From CAZAMT01 sp964486145 (GTDB lineage Bacteria; Bacteroidota; Bacteroidia; Bacteroidales; JAAAOM01), in assembly GCA_964486145.1 (NCBI GenBank), contig CAZAMT010000010.1, forward strand, positions 1 through 35,340: a stretch of DNA of 35,340 nt, read 5' to 3'. Within the stretch, counting starts at the first letter, position 1. Each line of letters opens with the position of its first letter. The notes under the pieces were generated by a model. It was not told the origin of the DNA. It was given only the letters and a program-made list of their open reading frames with translations, and searched no databases. This document shows positions 17,501-24,485 of this stretch, one piece after another. The position numbers and the translations under genes were made by a program.

Positions 17501-17636
17501 GTACATGCTCTCTGCTAAACTGTCGCTGAAGGTATTCAGAGATTACATCTTTCTCATTGCCTGAAAAACCTTCCCTGTTTACATCGGCAACAATAGCAAA
17601 CAACTTCATTAAGGCTTTTAAGACGGTTTCATTCAT
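14538..17636 (-). CDS. Large ABCG-like ABC transporter with TerB-like N-terminal domain
   Basis: A 1032-residue single-chain transporter. Residues 1-145 are helical and acidic and resemble a TerB-like domain (LFAIVADVNREGFSGNEKDVIS, then a second half around 95-135). Residues 180-245 form a beta-rich region, possibly a degenerate FHA domain. The ATPase (250-480) is intact: Walker A GGSGSGKST (286-294), signature LSGGQRKRL (392-400), Walker B ILFVDEP (412-418), H449 of the H-loop in IHQPSSD, the ABCG/White arrangement. A CKTCGN motif (C498, C501) follows. After about 590 come ABC-2-type spans with a large extracytoplasmic loop (about 770-960), then a final span near the C-terminus. It is a fused half-transporter that should dimerise; substrate unknown. 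A strong terminator separates it from the upstream lipoprotein gene, so it needs its own promoter, which I could not identify. Confidence 0.85.
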   Translation of the reverse strand: MNETVLKALMKLFAIVADVNREGFSGNEKDVISEYLQRQFSREHVQEYLNYFEDNLRRFHPEIMYENETEATKQNVYNETIIKNNCNQINEELEQEHKIIVIIYLLDFINRGEAITDNEIRFVNTVGEQLNIPKDEFENARYFTLGQIEKIRHKENLLFIDANPSSGHEKIKHLQNEKLNGRIVVLRMNSTNTFVFRYYGEQDLFLNGHNIKSYRSYVWSVGSVIKSPKAGSLYYTRVAGKFIQAITESKFIFTAENIEYKYPRSTNGIHRFNFTEESGRLIGIIGGSGSGKSTLLNVLNGNLKLKKGTIKINNYDIHRDSEAVKGLIGYVPQDDLLFKELTVYENLYYNAKLCFDGFNEKQIKKVVEDALVNFDLIEARNLRVGDAVNTILSGGQRKRLNIALELMREPAILFVDEPTSGLSSADSEKVMSLLKRQTFKGRLVIANIHQPSSDVFKLLDKLLVVDQGGRVIYYGNPIEAITYFKGMSMFVAAEESECKTCGNINPDQILRIAEARVVDVNGKLTRRRKTTPQEWYEIYMTRIDPQIQKIKRTFISTLPKSNFKLPDHFEQFKIYFKRDLLAKFSNRQYMLLTLLEAPLLGIILAFFTKNFTKNGSNYTYIFGENNNIPAYLFMSVIVALFLGLVLSAEEIFKDRKILKREKFLNLSRFSYLSSKISIVFAISALQMIVFVIIGNQMLEIRDMTIRYWLVLFTTACWANMMGLNISSGLNSVVTIYILVPLILVPQLLFSGVVVEFSAMHKQIKNEKYVPLIGDVITSRWSYEALMVTQHKANRFDQYFFDIEQNIDEALYNKAYVIPYLHASLEENRSEKTTVLIRNEINEINKKYPIASDISFPNKTKDSVLQTNEKAKILNFLNAAEKYFDKAYRTNIERKEDVYNRLIQQLGSSDAFVEFKQNYHNKKLISVMRKDNEINEFVDAGNELIRIKSNIYRYPDSQYGRSHFYAPAKKIGNIKIDTLVFNLIVIWLMTGFLFVALYYDWLRKIINYFENLRINRLNKKFLKVLRQYESRWY

Positions 17637-17661
17637 ATATTTTGAACAATTGAATACATGT

Positions 17662-17697
17662 AAAAAAATTAATCACGCTCATAGGCGTGATTAATTT
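17662..17697 (-). terminator. Strong intrinsic terminator after the lipoprotein gene
   Basis: A perfect 13-bp stem (17666-17678 with 17685-17697) has a 6-nt loop, and on the minus strand runs into seven T residues (17668 down to 17662). It lies 42 nt after the stop of the lipoprotein gene and 25 nt before the start of the ABC transporter gene, so the two are separate transcription units. On the plus strand there is no T-run. Confidence 0.85.
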
Positions 17698-17739
17698 AAG
17701 AAAAAATATTATAAAAATCAGGTGTTTTGTGTTGTCTTT

Positions 17740-18576
17740 TTAAGAAACAACATCATTTCGTATGGCTCCGATTTTATCTTTTATTGCTGATAATTCTTCC
17801 CTGGTAAGGCTGCCATCCGTACTTTTGTATGCTGACTTAAGCTCCTGTAAACGATTATACAGATCACTCACATCAGGATTGTTTTTAAATTTCTCCATTA
17901 ACTGTAGCAGTTGTTCTAACGATTGTGCCTGATCATAAATCAACTTAACCATGTCAATATTATTATAAGTGTCTTCGGAAATATGCGTGGCAATATACAA
18001 TCCTTCAATCCAGGTTCCGGCTGCCATCAGTGCTGTTAATTCGGAACTGTTTTTTTCGTTCAGAAATTTATATGCTTCATAAAATGTATTTGTAAGTACA
18101 TTGACAAGGGTATCCTGGTTGTTCAGTTTTGCACGTTTGTCTTCGTCAACAAAAAATGAATAATCAACATCCACTTTTAATTCATTCAGCATGGTTCTGA
18201 CGGCATCAAGATATTCCTTGGTTTGCTGTGTCCTTTCATAAACGGAAGAATAACCGAGATCTGCACCATACACACCAAGATTTAGCGCCTGTTGTCTTTC
18301 GGTAAAATACCTGTCGATATGATCAGGTGAATTAAGTACTTCATCAACATACCGTGCACCAATGTTATTAAGCATTTCAGCAAATTCGAAAGGTGTTGGT
18401 AAATGCATTACAAGGTTTTCTACTTCTTTCTCGATGCTTTCTTTGTCAATCTCTTGTATTTGCGAGTCGTTATCGGTTGTTTGTTCCTGTGTTCCGGATT
18501 TACATCCGGCCATTAAGATGAAAACTCCGATAGCCATTGTGGCAAAAACATTGAAAAACATATTATTTCGATTCAT
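17740..18576 (-). CDS. Predicted lipoprotein of unknown function
   Basis: A 278-residue protein with a lipoprotein signal peptide: hydrophobic residues 7-22 followed by LMAGC, making C25 the lipidated cysteine. The mature part starts with a Ser/Thr/Gln/Asp-rich linker and is otherwise mainly alpha-helical and charged (for example HLPTPFEFAEMLNNIGARY, about 54-72, and a C-terminal LTREELSAIKDKIGAI helix). I do not recognise the family with confidence; similar lipoproteins of this size are common in Bacteroidota. A TATATTTG box (18608-18615) precedes it and a strong terminator follows, so it is a monocistronic unit. Export to the periplasm or outer-membrane inner leaflet is likely. Confidence 0.8.
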   Translation of the reverse strand: MNRNNMFFNVFATMAIGVFILMAGCKSGTQEQTTDNDSQIQEIDKESIEKEVENLVMHLPTPFEFAEMLNNIGARYVDEVLNSPDHIDRYFTERQQALNLGVYGADLGYSSVYERTQQTKEYLDAVRTMLNELKVDVDYSFFVDEDKRAKLNNQDTLVNVLTNTFYEAYKFLNEKNSSELTALMAAGTWIEGLYIATHISEDTYNNIDMVKLIYDQAQSLEQLLQLMEKFKNNPDVSDLYNRLQELKSAYKSTDGSLTREELSAIKDKIGAIRNDVVS

Positions 18577-18607
18577 GGAATGGAATGTTTAGGGTTAAAA
18601 ACTTGTG

Positions 18608-18615
18608 CAAATATA
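18608..18615 (-). promoter_or_regulatory. -7 box of the lipoprotein gene
   Basis: The minus strand reads TATATTTG (perfect TAnnTTTG), 31 nt before the ATG at 18576, predicting a leader of about 25 nt. No TTTG at -33 was seen at an 18-20 nt spacing. Confidence 0.45.
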
Positions 18616-18730
18616 ACCATTGATTATTAATTTAAATTTATTATTAGGTAAAATGTTTTAAACAGCCGTATATTTATTTGTAATCAATCTGAATTGCATT
18701 GGATTTATTTCCTGTATTGGCAGGATCATC

Positions 18731-18738
18731 TATTTTTG
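18731..18738 (+). promoter_or_regulatory. -7 box of the ACT-domain/paaK unit
   Basis: TATTTTTG matches TAnnTTTG perfectly. It predicts transcription from about 18745, which lies downstream of the longest possible start of the ACT gene (18699) and upstream of the ATG at 18792. No good -33 element accompanies it. Confidence 0.42.
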
Positions 18739-18791
18739 GATTTATAAATCTTGTATCTGCTGCATGTTGTAATTATTTAAAAATCTGTTTT

Positions 18792-19217
18792 ATGATTGTA
18801 AAACAATTATCCATTTTTTTGGAAAATAAATCGGGAAGACTTACAGAAGTATTTGAAGCATTGGGAGAAGAGGACATTGAAATTAAAACCCTTACCATTG
18901 CAGATACATCCGAATTTGGAATCTTGCGCATCATTGTAAATGATCCTGAGAATGCCCTTCATTTACTAAAGAAGAAAGGTTTTTCCGTAAACCTTACGGA
19001 TGTATTATCTATTTCTACACCAACCCGGGCTTCCTCATTTGCCAAAGCTTTGCGGATTCTTTCCGATGAAGGTTTAAGCATTGAGTACATGTATTCATTT
19101 TCAATTGGTGAAAAGGAAATACTTATTATACGGACCGACAACATTGAGCAATCCGTTGTAACCTTCCAGGAGCATAAAATGGAACTCATACGTGCCAGCG
19201 ATTTGTATTCCTTTTGA
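18792..19217 (+). CDS. Tandem ACT-domain protein linked to phenylacetate-CoA ligase
   Basis: A 141-residue protein made of two ACT domains: VKQLSIFLENKSGRLTEVFEAL opens the first (about 1-68) and ASSFAKALRILSDEGLSIEYMYS the second (about 72-140). Such small ACT proteins are regularly encoded next to paaK in anaerobes and are thought to sense amino acids, probably aromatic or branched. The frame is open from 18699, but the extra 31 residues do not belong to an ACT domain and a promoter box (18731-18738) falls inside the extension, so the ATG at 18792 is preferred. paaK follows after 92 nt on the same strand, presumably cotranscribed. Confidence 0.85.
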   Translation: MIVKQLSIFLENKSGRLTEVFEALGEEDIEIKTLTIADTSEFGILRIIVNDPENALHLLKKKGFSVNLTDVLSISTPTRASSFAKALRILSDEGLSIEYMYSFSIGEKEILIIRTDNIEQSVVTFQEHKMELIRASDLYSF

Positions 19218-19309
19218 AAGATTTGCACGGAGCAGGAAATGAAAGTCCTTATCCAGGTACAAAACCTTCAAATGAGTTATTAATAAACTGAAAAAAAACA
19301 AAACAGACC

Positions 19310-20608
19310 ATGATCTGGAACAAACCCTTTGAATGTATGGAGCGCGACAGAATGCGCAAATTACAATCGGAAAGACTTGTAGAAGCCGTTGAGAGAATCT
19401 ATTTTAATGTTCCGTATTATCGAAATAAGATGCAGCGGGCAGGGTTGGGGCCGGAAGATATCCAGGGTATTGACGATTTGCAAAAACTTCCGTTTACCAC
19501 CAAACCTGATTTACGCGACAATTATCCCTTTGGATTATTTACCGTGCCTTTGAGTGAAATCGTTCGGTTGCATGCTTCCTCGGGTACAACCGGAAAACCA
19601 ACGGTGGTTGGCTATACCCGAAAGGACTTATCCACATGGTCAGAGGTAATGGCTCGCACTCTCACATGCGCAGGCGCTGCACGAGACGATATTATTCAGA
19701 TTGCTTATGGCTATGGATTATTTACCGGAGGATTGGGTGTTCATTACGGAGGAGAAAAAATCGGTGCTGTTGTTATTCCAATATCAGGCGGAAATACAAA
19801 GCGACAGTTGCAGTTGATGAAAGATTTTGGAAGTACATTGCTCGCGTGCACACCATCTTATGCATTATATCTGTCCGAAGCAATCGAGGAAGGACTGGTT
19901 GACAGAAAAGACCTCAAAATCAAAACAGGTGTATTTGGTGCTGAACCCTGGACAGAGGAAATGCGAAAAGAAATCGAAGCAAAACTTCAGATCAAAGCCA
20001 TTGATATTTATGGTTTAAGTGAAGTTATTGGGCCCGGGGTGGCTTCAGAATGTGCTTGTCAGTGCGGATTGCACATCAATGAAGATCATTTTATACCTGA
20101 GATTATTCATCCTGAAACCTTAGAGGTTTTGCCCGAAGGGGCAACCGGCGAACTTGTTTTTTCCACGGTTACCAAAGAAGGTTTGCCCTTGTTAAGATAT
20201 CGGACAAGGGACATGACCTCACTCACTACCGAAAAATGTGGTTGCGGCCGTACCCTGGTCAGAATGGAAAAATGTACCGGCAGAAGCGATGATATGCTCA
20301 TTATTCGAGGTGTAAACCTTTTCCCCTCACAGGTGGAAAGTGTTTTACTGGAAATGAGTGAAACGCTGCCCCATTATATGTTGATAGTGGACAGACAGAA
20401 TAACTTAGATACATTGCAACTTCAGGTTGAAGTGGAAGAAAAATACTTCCAGGATAAGATTAGTCAGTTGCAACAACTCAGACAAAAAATCCAACACAAC
20501 CTGCAAAGTACCCTTGGAATTGGTGTGGATGTTAAACTAATTGAGCCAAAAACCATTCAACGCAGTGAAGGTAAAGCTATTAGAGTCATTGATAAACGTA
20601 AAAAGTAA
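19310..20608 (+). CDS. paaK: Phenylacetate-CoA ligase
   Basis: A 432-residue adenylate-forming enzyme of the PaaK family, which makes aryl-CoA from aryl acid, ATP and CoA. Motifs: the ATP loop HASSGTTGKPTVVGYT (about 87-102), the YGLSEVIGPGVASEC adenine-binding region (about 233-247), YRTRDMTSL, and the hinge GRSDDMLIIRGVNLFPSQVE leading into the small C-terminal domain. With the ACT gene upstream this is the arrangement found in anaerobes that ferment aromatic amino acids or take up aryl acids for reductive synthesis of aromatic amino acids through indolepyruvate oxidoreductase. No ior genes are present here; the nearest ferredoxin oxidoreductase is the VOR-type cluster 4 kb downstream. Substrate could be phenylacetate, indoleacetate or hydroxyphenylacetate. 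Confidence 0.92.
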   Translation: MIWNKPFECMERDRMRKLQSERLVEAVERIYFNVPYYRNKMQRAGLGPEDIQGIDDLQKLPFTTKPDLRDNYPFGLFTVPLSEIVRLHASSGTTGKPTVVGYTRKDLSTWSEVMARTLTCAGAARDDIIQIAYGYGLFTGGLGVHYGGEKIGAVVIPISGGNTKRQLQLMKDFGSTLLACTPSYALYLSEAIEEGLVDRKDLKIKTGVFGAEPWTEEMRKEIEAKLQIKAIDIYGLSEVIGPGVASECACQCGLHINEDHFIPEIIHPETLEVLPEGATGELVFSTVTKEGLPLLRYRTRDMTSLTTEKCGCGRTLVRMEKCTGRSDDMLIIRGVNLFPSQVESVLLEMSETLPHYMLIVDRQNNLDTLQLQVEVEEKYFQDKISQLQQLRQKIQHNLQSTLGIGVDVKLIEPKTIQRSEGKAIRVIDKRKK

Positions 20609-20669
20609 CTATCTTCAGCAATATTCATCAACATTCCTGAAACAAAAAATAAAGTTGTACCGTCAAACG

Positions 20670-20699
20670 TTTGATGTTCAGGTTTTGTTCCTATTTTTG
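20670..20699 (+). promoter_or_regulatory. Promoter of the PagL-like gene, -33 box inside a palindrome
   Basis: TTTG (20670-20673), an 18-nt spacer and TATTTTTG (20692-20699) form a complete Bacteroidota promoter 29 nt before the ATG at 20729. The -33 box is the right end of a perfect 10-bp palindrome, CAAACGTTTG (20664-20673), so a protein bound there would block or contact polymerase. Confidence 0.62.
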
Positions 20700-20728
20700 G
20701 TGAATCATTAAAGGTGAATGACACACGG

Positions 20729-21829
20729 ATGAAGCGGATATTATTAATCTTTTATCTTTTTTACAGCATAGTTGCCAATAGTCAGGATGATGCATTTAGA
20801 TATCAAAACCTGTTTGTCAATATTCATGGTAATTACGGCTTCCTGACACCGCATCATGAATCAATAAAATATTTTGTTCATCAACATGTTCCTGGATTTC
20901 AGCTTGAAACAGGTTTTAAGACCTATGGAAACAAGGCATGGCACAGGCATCATAAATTTCCGGATGTTGGTTTTGGATTTGCACATTCCGGGTTGGGGAA
21001 TAAGCAGGTATATGGAAAGTCAAATGCAGTGTATTCATTTATCCAAACACAAATAAACCGGAATTCAGCGCCTTTGCGTATGAAGCAAAAATTTTCGTTT
21101 GGATTGAGCTATATTACCGAGAAATATGATCTTCGGAGGAATCCTTACAACCTGGCAATCAGCTCAAATATAAATGTTTACCTCTCGTATATGTTGGGCC
21201 TTGACGTGGCCCTTTCAGATAAACTGTCGGCTTTTACAGCTTTCAACTTCACACACGTGTCAAATGGAAAGATAAAGGAACCAAACAAAGGTTTGAATAC
21301 CATAACAGGTTCATTGGGTATGTCGTACAGGTTTCAAAACCGGGAGCGTGCAAATGAATCTATTCCTGTTGAAATACAATCATTTGATGTTAAACGATGG
21401 GCTGTATTTTATTCAGTAGGCTGGAAGCAGGTATCCAGAAGGGTTGATGGTTACTTTTTCGCGACTTCACTTGCACTGGATTATGCGTTTTACGCACGTC
21501 CCAAAACTAAAATGGGGATTGGACTGGATTTTTTTTATGATTCATCCGTTGATGAACATAAAACTTTTGATTACATGGAATTGGAAAGCAAAGCAGAATA
21601 TTTCCGCTCTGCAGTGCATTTCTCTTATGAATTTGTGGTGGGGCGTACTTCTTTTATTGTACAGCCGGGATATTATTTCTTTAACCCGTACAATAAGTAT
21701 GGTTATGGTGTTAATCGACTGGGAATCAGGTATCGGTTAACCCCCAGGCTTGCTGCAAATGTTGCTATCAAGGCTCATTTGTTTGCAAAAGCAGATTTCA
21801 TCGAATGGGGATTGGGTTATGTTTTTTAA
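20729..21829 (+). CDS. Acyloxyacyl hydrolase / PagL-like lipid A 3-O-deacylase
   Basis: A 366-residue outer-membrane protein with a cleavable signal peptide (KRILLIFYLFYSIVANSQ, cut after about residue 19-20). The central FNFTHVSNGKIKEPNKGLNT carries the H-x-S-N pattern of the PagL family catalytic region (His and Ser in one strand), and amphipathic strands continue to the C-terminal GLGYVF aromatic end typical of beta-barrels. The family removes acyl chains from lipid A, which alters outer-membrane permeability and immune recognition. It is about twice as long as PagL of Pseudomonas, as is usual in Bacteroidota. A GTG at 20714 could also open the frame, but the ATG at 20729 places the basic residues directly before the signal helix. 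The DUF2807 gene follows after 64 nt. Confidence 0.8.
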   Translation: MKRILLIFYLFYSIVANSQDDAFRYQNLFVNIHGNYGFLTPHHESIKYFVHQHVPGFQLETGFKTYGNKAWHRHHKFPDVGFGFAHSGLGNKQVYGKSNAVYSFIQTQINRNSAPLRMKQKFSFGLSYITEKYDLRRNPYNLAISSNINVYLSYMLGLDVALSDKLSAFTAFNFTHVSNGKIKEPNKGLNTITGSLGMSYRFQNRERANESIPVEIQSFDVKRWAVFYSVGWKQVSRRVDGYFFATSLALDYAFYARPKTKMGIGLDFFYDSSVDEHKTFDYMELESKAEYFRSAVHFSYEFVVGRTSFIVQPGYYFFNPYNKYGYGVNRLGIRYRLTPRLAANVAIKAHLFAKADFIEWGLGYVF

Positions 21830-21893
21830 TGAAAAACATGTTTGAAATGTACGCGAAATTTAAAAACTGGTGAGGAATTTTAAAAGAATACAA

Positions 21894-22631
21894 ATGGTTA
21901 AATCAAAGCTGGTATATTTCATATTGGGACTTTCTGTCGTTGCTACCTTTGGTTGTGAAAAACAGGCATTTTTTAATGTTGGTGATGTTCGTATAAAAAC
22001 ATTTGAAATTGATACATTTTATACGTTGGAAGTGAATGCAATTTTTGAAATAAAATTGCAAAACAGCGATAAAAACAGGATCATTGCAGAGGGTGGCTCA
22101 AACCTGCTCAATAATCTTGATTTTTATAATCAGGGCAATAAATTATTTCTTGAGAATAACAATAAATTTGACTGGAGTCGCAAATATGATAAAATTAAAC
22201 TAACACTACATACTACCAGTTTAAATCATATTAACATTCGAGTTCCCTGTGAGTTAACTACAAGTTCACCGTTTATAGGCAACAAATTATCCATCACTGA
22301 CTGGGAAAAATTTAGTGAGATAGACCTTGAAGTGGATGTGAAGGAGTTCCGGTTCGGTGTGAGTTCAGATAATGCAGGAATTTGCAGGGTGTCGGGGAAT
22401 GCTGAATCGGTTTGGTTGAGACCCTGGGGATCATGTTTTATCTATGCGGATGAATTAATATCAAATCATGCCACCATAACGCACAGTAGCATTGGAGACT
22501 GCTTTGTAAATGCGACCAAGAAACTTAATATCACCATAGATGAAGCCGGTACCATTTATTATGCCGGAGATCCGGAAGTAAATATTATTCATAAATCGGC
22601 AGGACAAATAGTATCTTTGAAACACAAGTAA
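21894..22631 (+). CDS. DUF2807 (GIN domain) lipoprotein
   Basis: A 245-residue lipoprotein: signal peptide KLVYFILGLSVVATFGC with lipidated C21. The rest is repetitive beta-helix-like sequence of the DUF2807 / GIN-domain type (YTLEVNAIFEIKLQNSD, LFLENNNKFDWS, then short strands such as AGICRVSGNAESVWL and HATITHSSIGDCFVNA, and the closing AGTIYYAGDPEV). These proteins are surface or periplasmic in Bacteroidota, function unknown. The frame also opens at a GTG at 21870, but the ATG at 21894 gives a normal lipoprotein signal. It is likely transcribed with the PagL-like gene. Confidence 0.82.
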   Translation: MVKSKLVYFILGLSVVATFGCEKQAFFNVGDVRIKTFEIDTFYTLEVNAIFEIKLQNSDKNRIIAEGGSNLLNNLDFYNQGNKLFLENNNKFDWSRKYDKIKLTLHTTSLNHINIRVPCELTTSSPFIGNKLSITDWEKFSEIDLEVDVKEFRFGVSSDNAGICRVSGNAESVWLRPWGSCFIYADELISNHATITHSSIGDCFVNATKKLNITIDEAGTIYYAGDPEVNIIHKSAGQIVSLKHK

Positions 22632-23031
22632 AGAAATTTATTTTCATTCAAATACTCCAGTGCATGATAAATCTCCGTTTTAGAAATGGTAATTTCTTTT
22701 AAATTCGTGAAATTTTAAGATTACTGATTTTGCAAGGGCGCACGTTGTTGTCGCTTTTTAATAAATGACAAGGCATATGAAACAGATCTCCGATAAATCG
22801 GCCCAGACCATCCGCCGGTTGTCGGACAAGTTGTCTGATTTAATACTGAGGCGCACCACGACTATGATTAACACCGATAGCTATCGGAGGTGTGCCAAAT
22901 TTTGGGAATGGACACAATTTTTAAACACATGAAACAGACCATGATTATATTTTAAAAACACACGCACATGATTATTAAAGGTTCTTTTACGACGAACTAC
23001 CGAATAAACTCATTAACTTAATTATAAACAC
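22632..23031. other. 400-nt region between the DUF2807 gene and the aminotransferase
   Basis: No conserved gene is visible. The first part has an AT-rich hairpin (AGAAAT/ATTTCT, 22682-22697). A weak promoter (TTCG, then TGATTTTG at 22725-22732) could make a transcript of about 290 nt before the aminotransferase start. The middle is a dense run of inverted repeats (22788-22896), and the end repeats the gene's start context. A 51-codon ORF at 22777-22932 is possible but unsupported. Confidence 0.5.
22788..22896. repeat. Structured inverted-repeat element upstream of the aminotransferase
   Basis: Several inverted repeats overlap. CTCCGATA (22788-22795) matches TATCGGAG (22882-22889) in reverse. 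A perfect 14-bp palindrome CCGATAGCTATCGG lies at 22874-22887. GGCGCACC (22850-22857) pairs with GGTGTGCC (22889-22896) around it with one G-T pair. TTGTC/GACAA/TTGTC alternate at 22819-22835. The element is GC-richer than its surroundings, which suggests a palindromic intergenic repeat (REP or MITE-like) or a structured leader RNA. I cannot decide between the two from one copy. Confidence 0.5.
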
Positions 23032-23037
23032 ATGAAA
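22922..23037 (+). repeat. Direct repeat of the aminotransferase start region
   Basis: TAAACACATGAAA occurs at 22922-22934 and again at 23025-23037, where it contains the start codon of the aminotransferase. A further partial match, ATGAAACAGA, occurs at 22777-22786 and 22929-22938, on either side of the inverted-repeat element. These may be traces of a local duplication or an insertion. Confidence 0.5.
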
Positions 23038-24360
23038 AGTACACCTATTGATCCACAAATCGTTAATGATAAAATAAGGGAGAGTGGTATTCGCAATCTG
23101 CGTACTGTATCCATAAGGCAATTGGTACGTTTGGTAAGTACCATTGAAGCAGCAACCGGGGAGAAATTCATTCGCATGGAGATGGGCATACCAGGTTTGG
23201 ATCCGGTGCCTATTGGCGTAAATGCTGAAATCGAAGCTTTGAAAACGGGGGTTGCTTCAAAATATCCTCCCATTGAGGGTATTCCTCCCCTGAAAAAAGA
23301 AGTTTCAAGATTTTTAAAGCTTTTTATGGATATTGAAGTATCACCCGAAAGTTGTGTGCCGGTTGTAGGATCGATGATGGGAGGTATGGCTGCATTTTTA
23401 ATGGCAAATCGTGTTGATAAAAAAAAGAATACCACTTTATTTATTGATCCTGGTTTTCCAGTTCAAAAACAACAACTTCAGGTTCTTGATTTTCCGTATG
23501 AAACTTTTGATATTTACGATTATCGTGGTGAAAAATTAAAAGAAAAGTTGTTGGAATATGTGAGCAGGAAAAATGTTTCATGTTTTATTTATTCTAATCC
23601 AAACAATCCTTCGTGGATTTGCTTTACCGAGCAGGAGTTGGCTATCATTGGAGCTGTTGCAAACGAACATGATATCATTGTCATAGAAGACCTGGCATAT
23701 TTTGGTATGGATTTTCGCCACGATTATTCACAACCCGGGAAACCACCATTCCAGCCAACCGTGGCAAAATATACGAACAATTACATGTTGCTGCTGTCAA
23801 GTTCAAAAGCTTTTTCTTATGCAGGGGAGCGCATTGGAGCGTTGATCATGTCAGATCATTTGTTTGAAAGAAAATACTCGAATTTACTTCATTTTTATCC
23901 ATCGGACATGTTTGGGCATGCAGCCATTTATGGTGGAATCTATGCTTTGTGCGCCGGTACATCTCATGCAGCTCAATATGCTCTTACCGCGATGTTATCA
24001 GCGGCAAATGATGGTAAGTATAATTTTCTGAATGAAGTTAAAAGATATGGAGAACGAGCCAAAAACATGAAAAAAATATTTGTTGAAAATGGTTTTCAAA
24101 TTGTTTATGATAAAGATGGTGATGAACCTATTGCTGACGGATTCTATTTTACCATTTCATACCCTGGAATAACAGGCGAACAGCTTTTAAAAGAATTGTT
24201 GTATTATGGAATTAGTGCTATCTCTTTGATTATTACAGGCAGTGAAAGATCTGAGGGATTAAGGGCGTGTGTATCACTGGTACATGAAGACCAGATTCCG
24301 GTTTTAGAGAAGCGCATCATGGAATTTCATAAAAACCATCTTCAACAAAGCAATGCGTAA
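23032..24360 (+). CDS. Class I/II pyridoxal-phosphate aminotransferase
   Basis: A 442-residue fold-type I aminotransferase. The substrate/cofactor motifs are SNPNNPSW (about 181-188, binding Asn), VIEDLAYFGMDF (Asp and Tyr contacting the PLP ring) and SSSKAFSYAGERIGAL (PLP lysine in SxxK, about 260-275, with the phosphate-binding Arg). The N-terminus has an extended helical segment before the usual MEMGIPGLDPVP. Amino-acid specificity cannot be read from sequence. Its position just ahead of the 2-oxoacid:ferredoxin oxidoreductase genes suggests that it delivers the 2-oxoacid (branched-chain or aromatic) for oxidative decarboxylation. A promoter box before the ferredoxin gene shows the two units can be transcribed separately. 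The long structured upstream region may regulate it. Confidence 0.86.
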   Translation: MKSTPIDPQIVNDKIRESGIRNLRTVSIRQLVRLVSTIEAATGEKFIRMEMGIPGLDPVPIGVNAEIEALKTGVASKYPPIEGIPPLKKEVSRFLKLFMDIEVSPESCVPVVGSMMGGMAAFLMANRVDKKKNTTLFIDPGFPVQKQQLQVLDFPYETFDIYDYRGEKLKEKLLEYVSRKNVSCFIYSNPNNPSWICFTEQELAIIGAVANEHDIIVIEDLAYFGMDFRHDYSQPGKPPFQPTVAKYTNNYMLLLSSSKAFSYAGERIGALIMSDHLFERKYSNLLHFYPSDMFGHAAIYGGIYALCAGTSHAAQYALTAMLSAANDGKYNFLNEVKRYGERAKNMKKIFVENGFQIVYDKDGDEPIADGFYFTISYPGITGEQLLKELLYYGISAISLIITGSERSEGLRACVSLVHEDQIPVLEKRIMEFHKNHLQQSNA

Positions 24361-24436
24361 ATAGCCTGAATATTCATCCTGTCTTCACCTGATAAGAATC
24401 ATTGGGTATTTTTTTAGCTTTGTATTTCAGATTTTG

Positions 24437-24444
24437 TATTTTTG
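24437..24444 (+). promoter_or_regulatory. -7 box of the ferredoxin oxidoreductase operon
   Basis: TATTTTTG, a perfect TAnnTTTG match, 41 nt before the ferredoxin-subunit ATG. A TTTG at 24419-24422 is only 14 nt upstream, closer than at the other promoters here, so the -33 element is doubtful. The predicted leader is about 35 nt. Confidence 0.48.
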
Positions 24445-24485
24445 ATAAATTTGATAAATATCAGTACTAACTAAAGCATTGAAGT

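Noticed and set aside
23022..23435. 137-codon frame antisense to the aminotransferase start
   Set aside because: Entirely opposite a well-supported gene; no independent signal.
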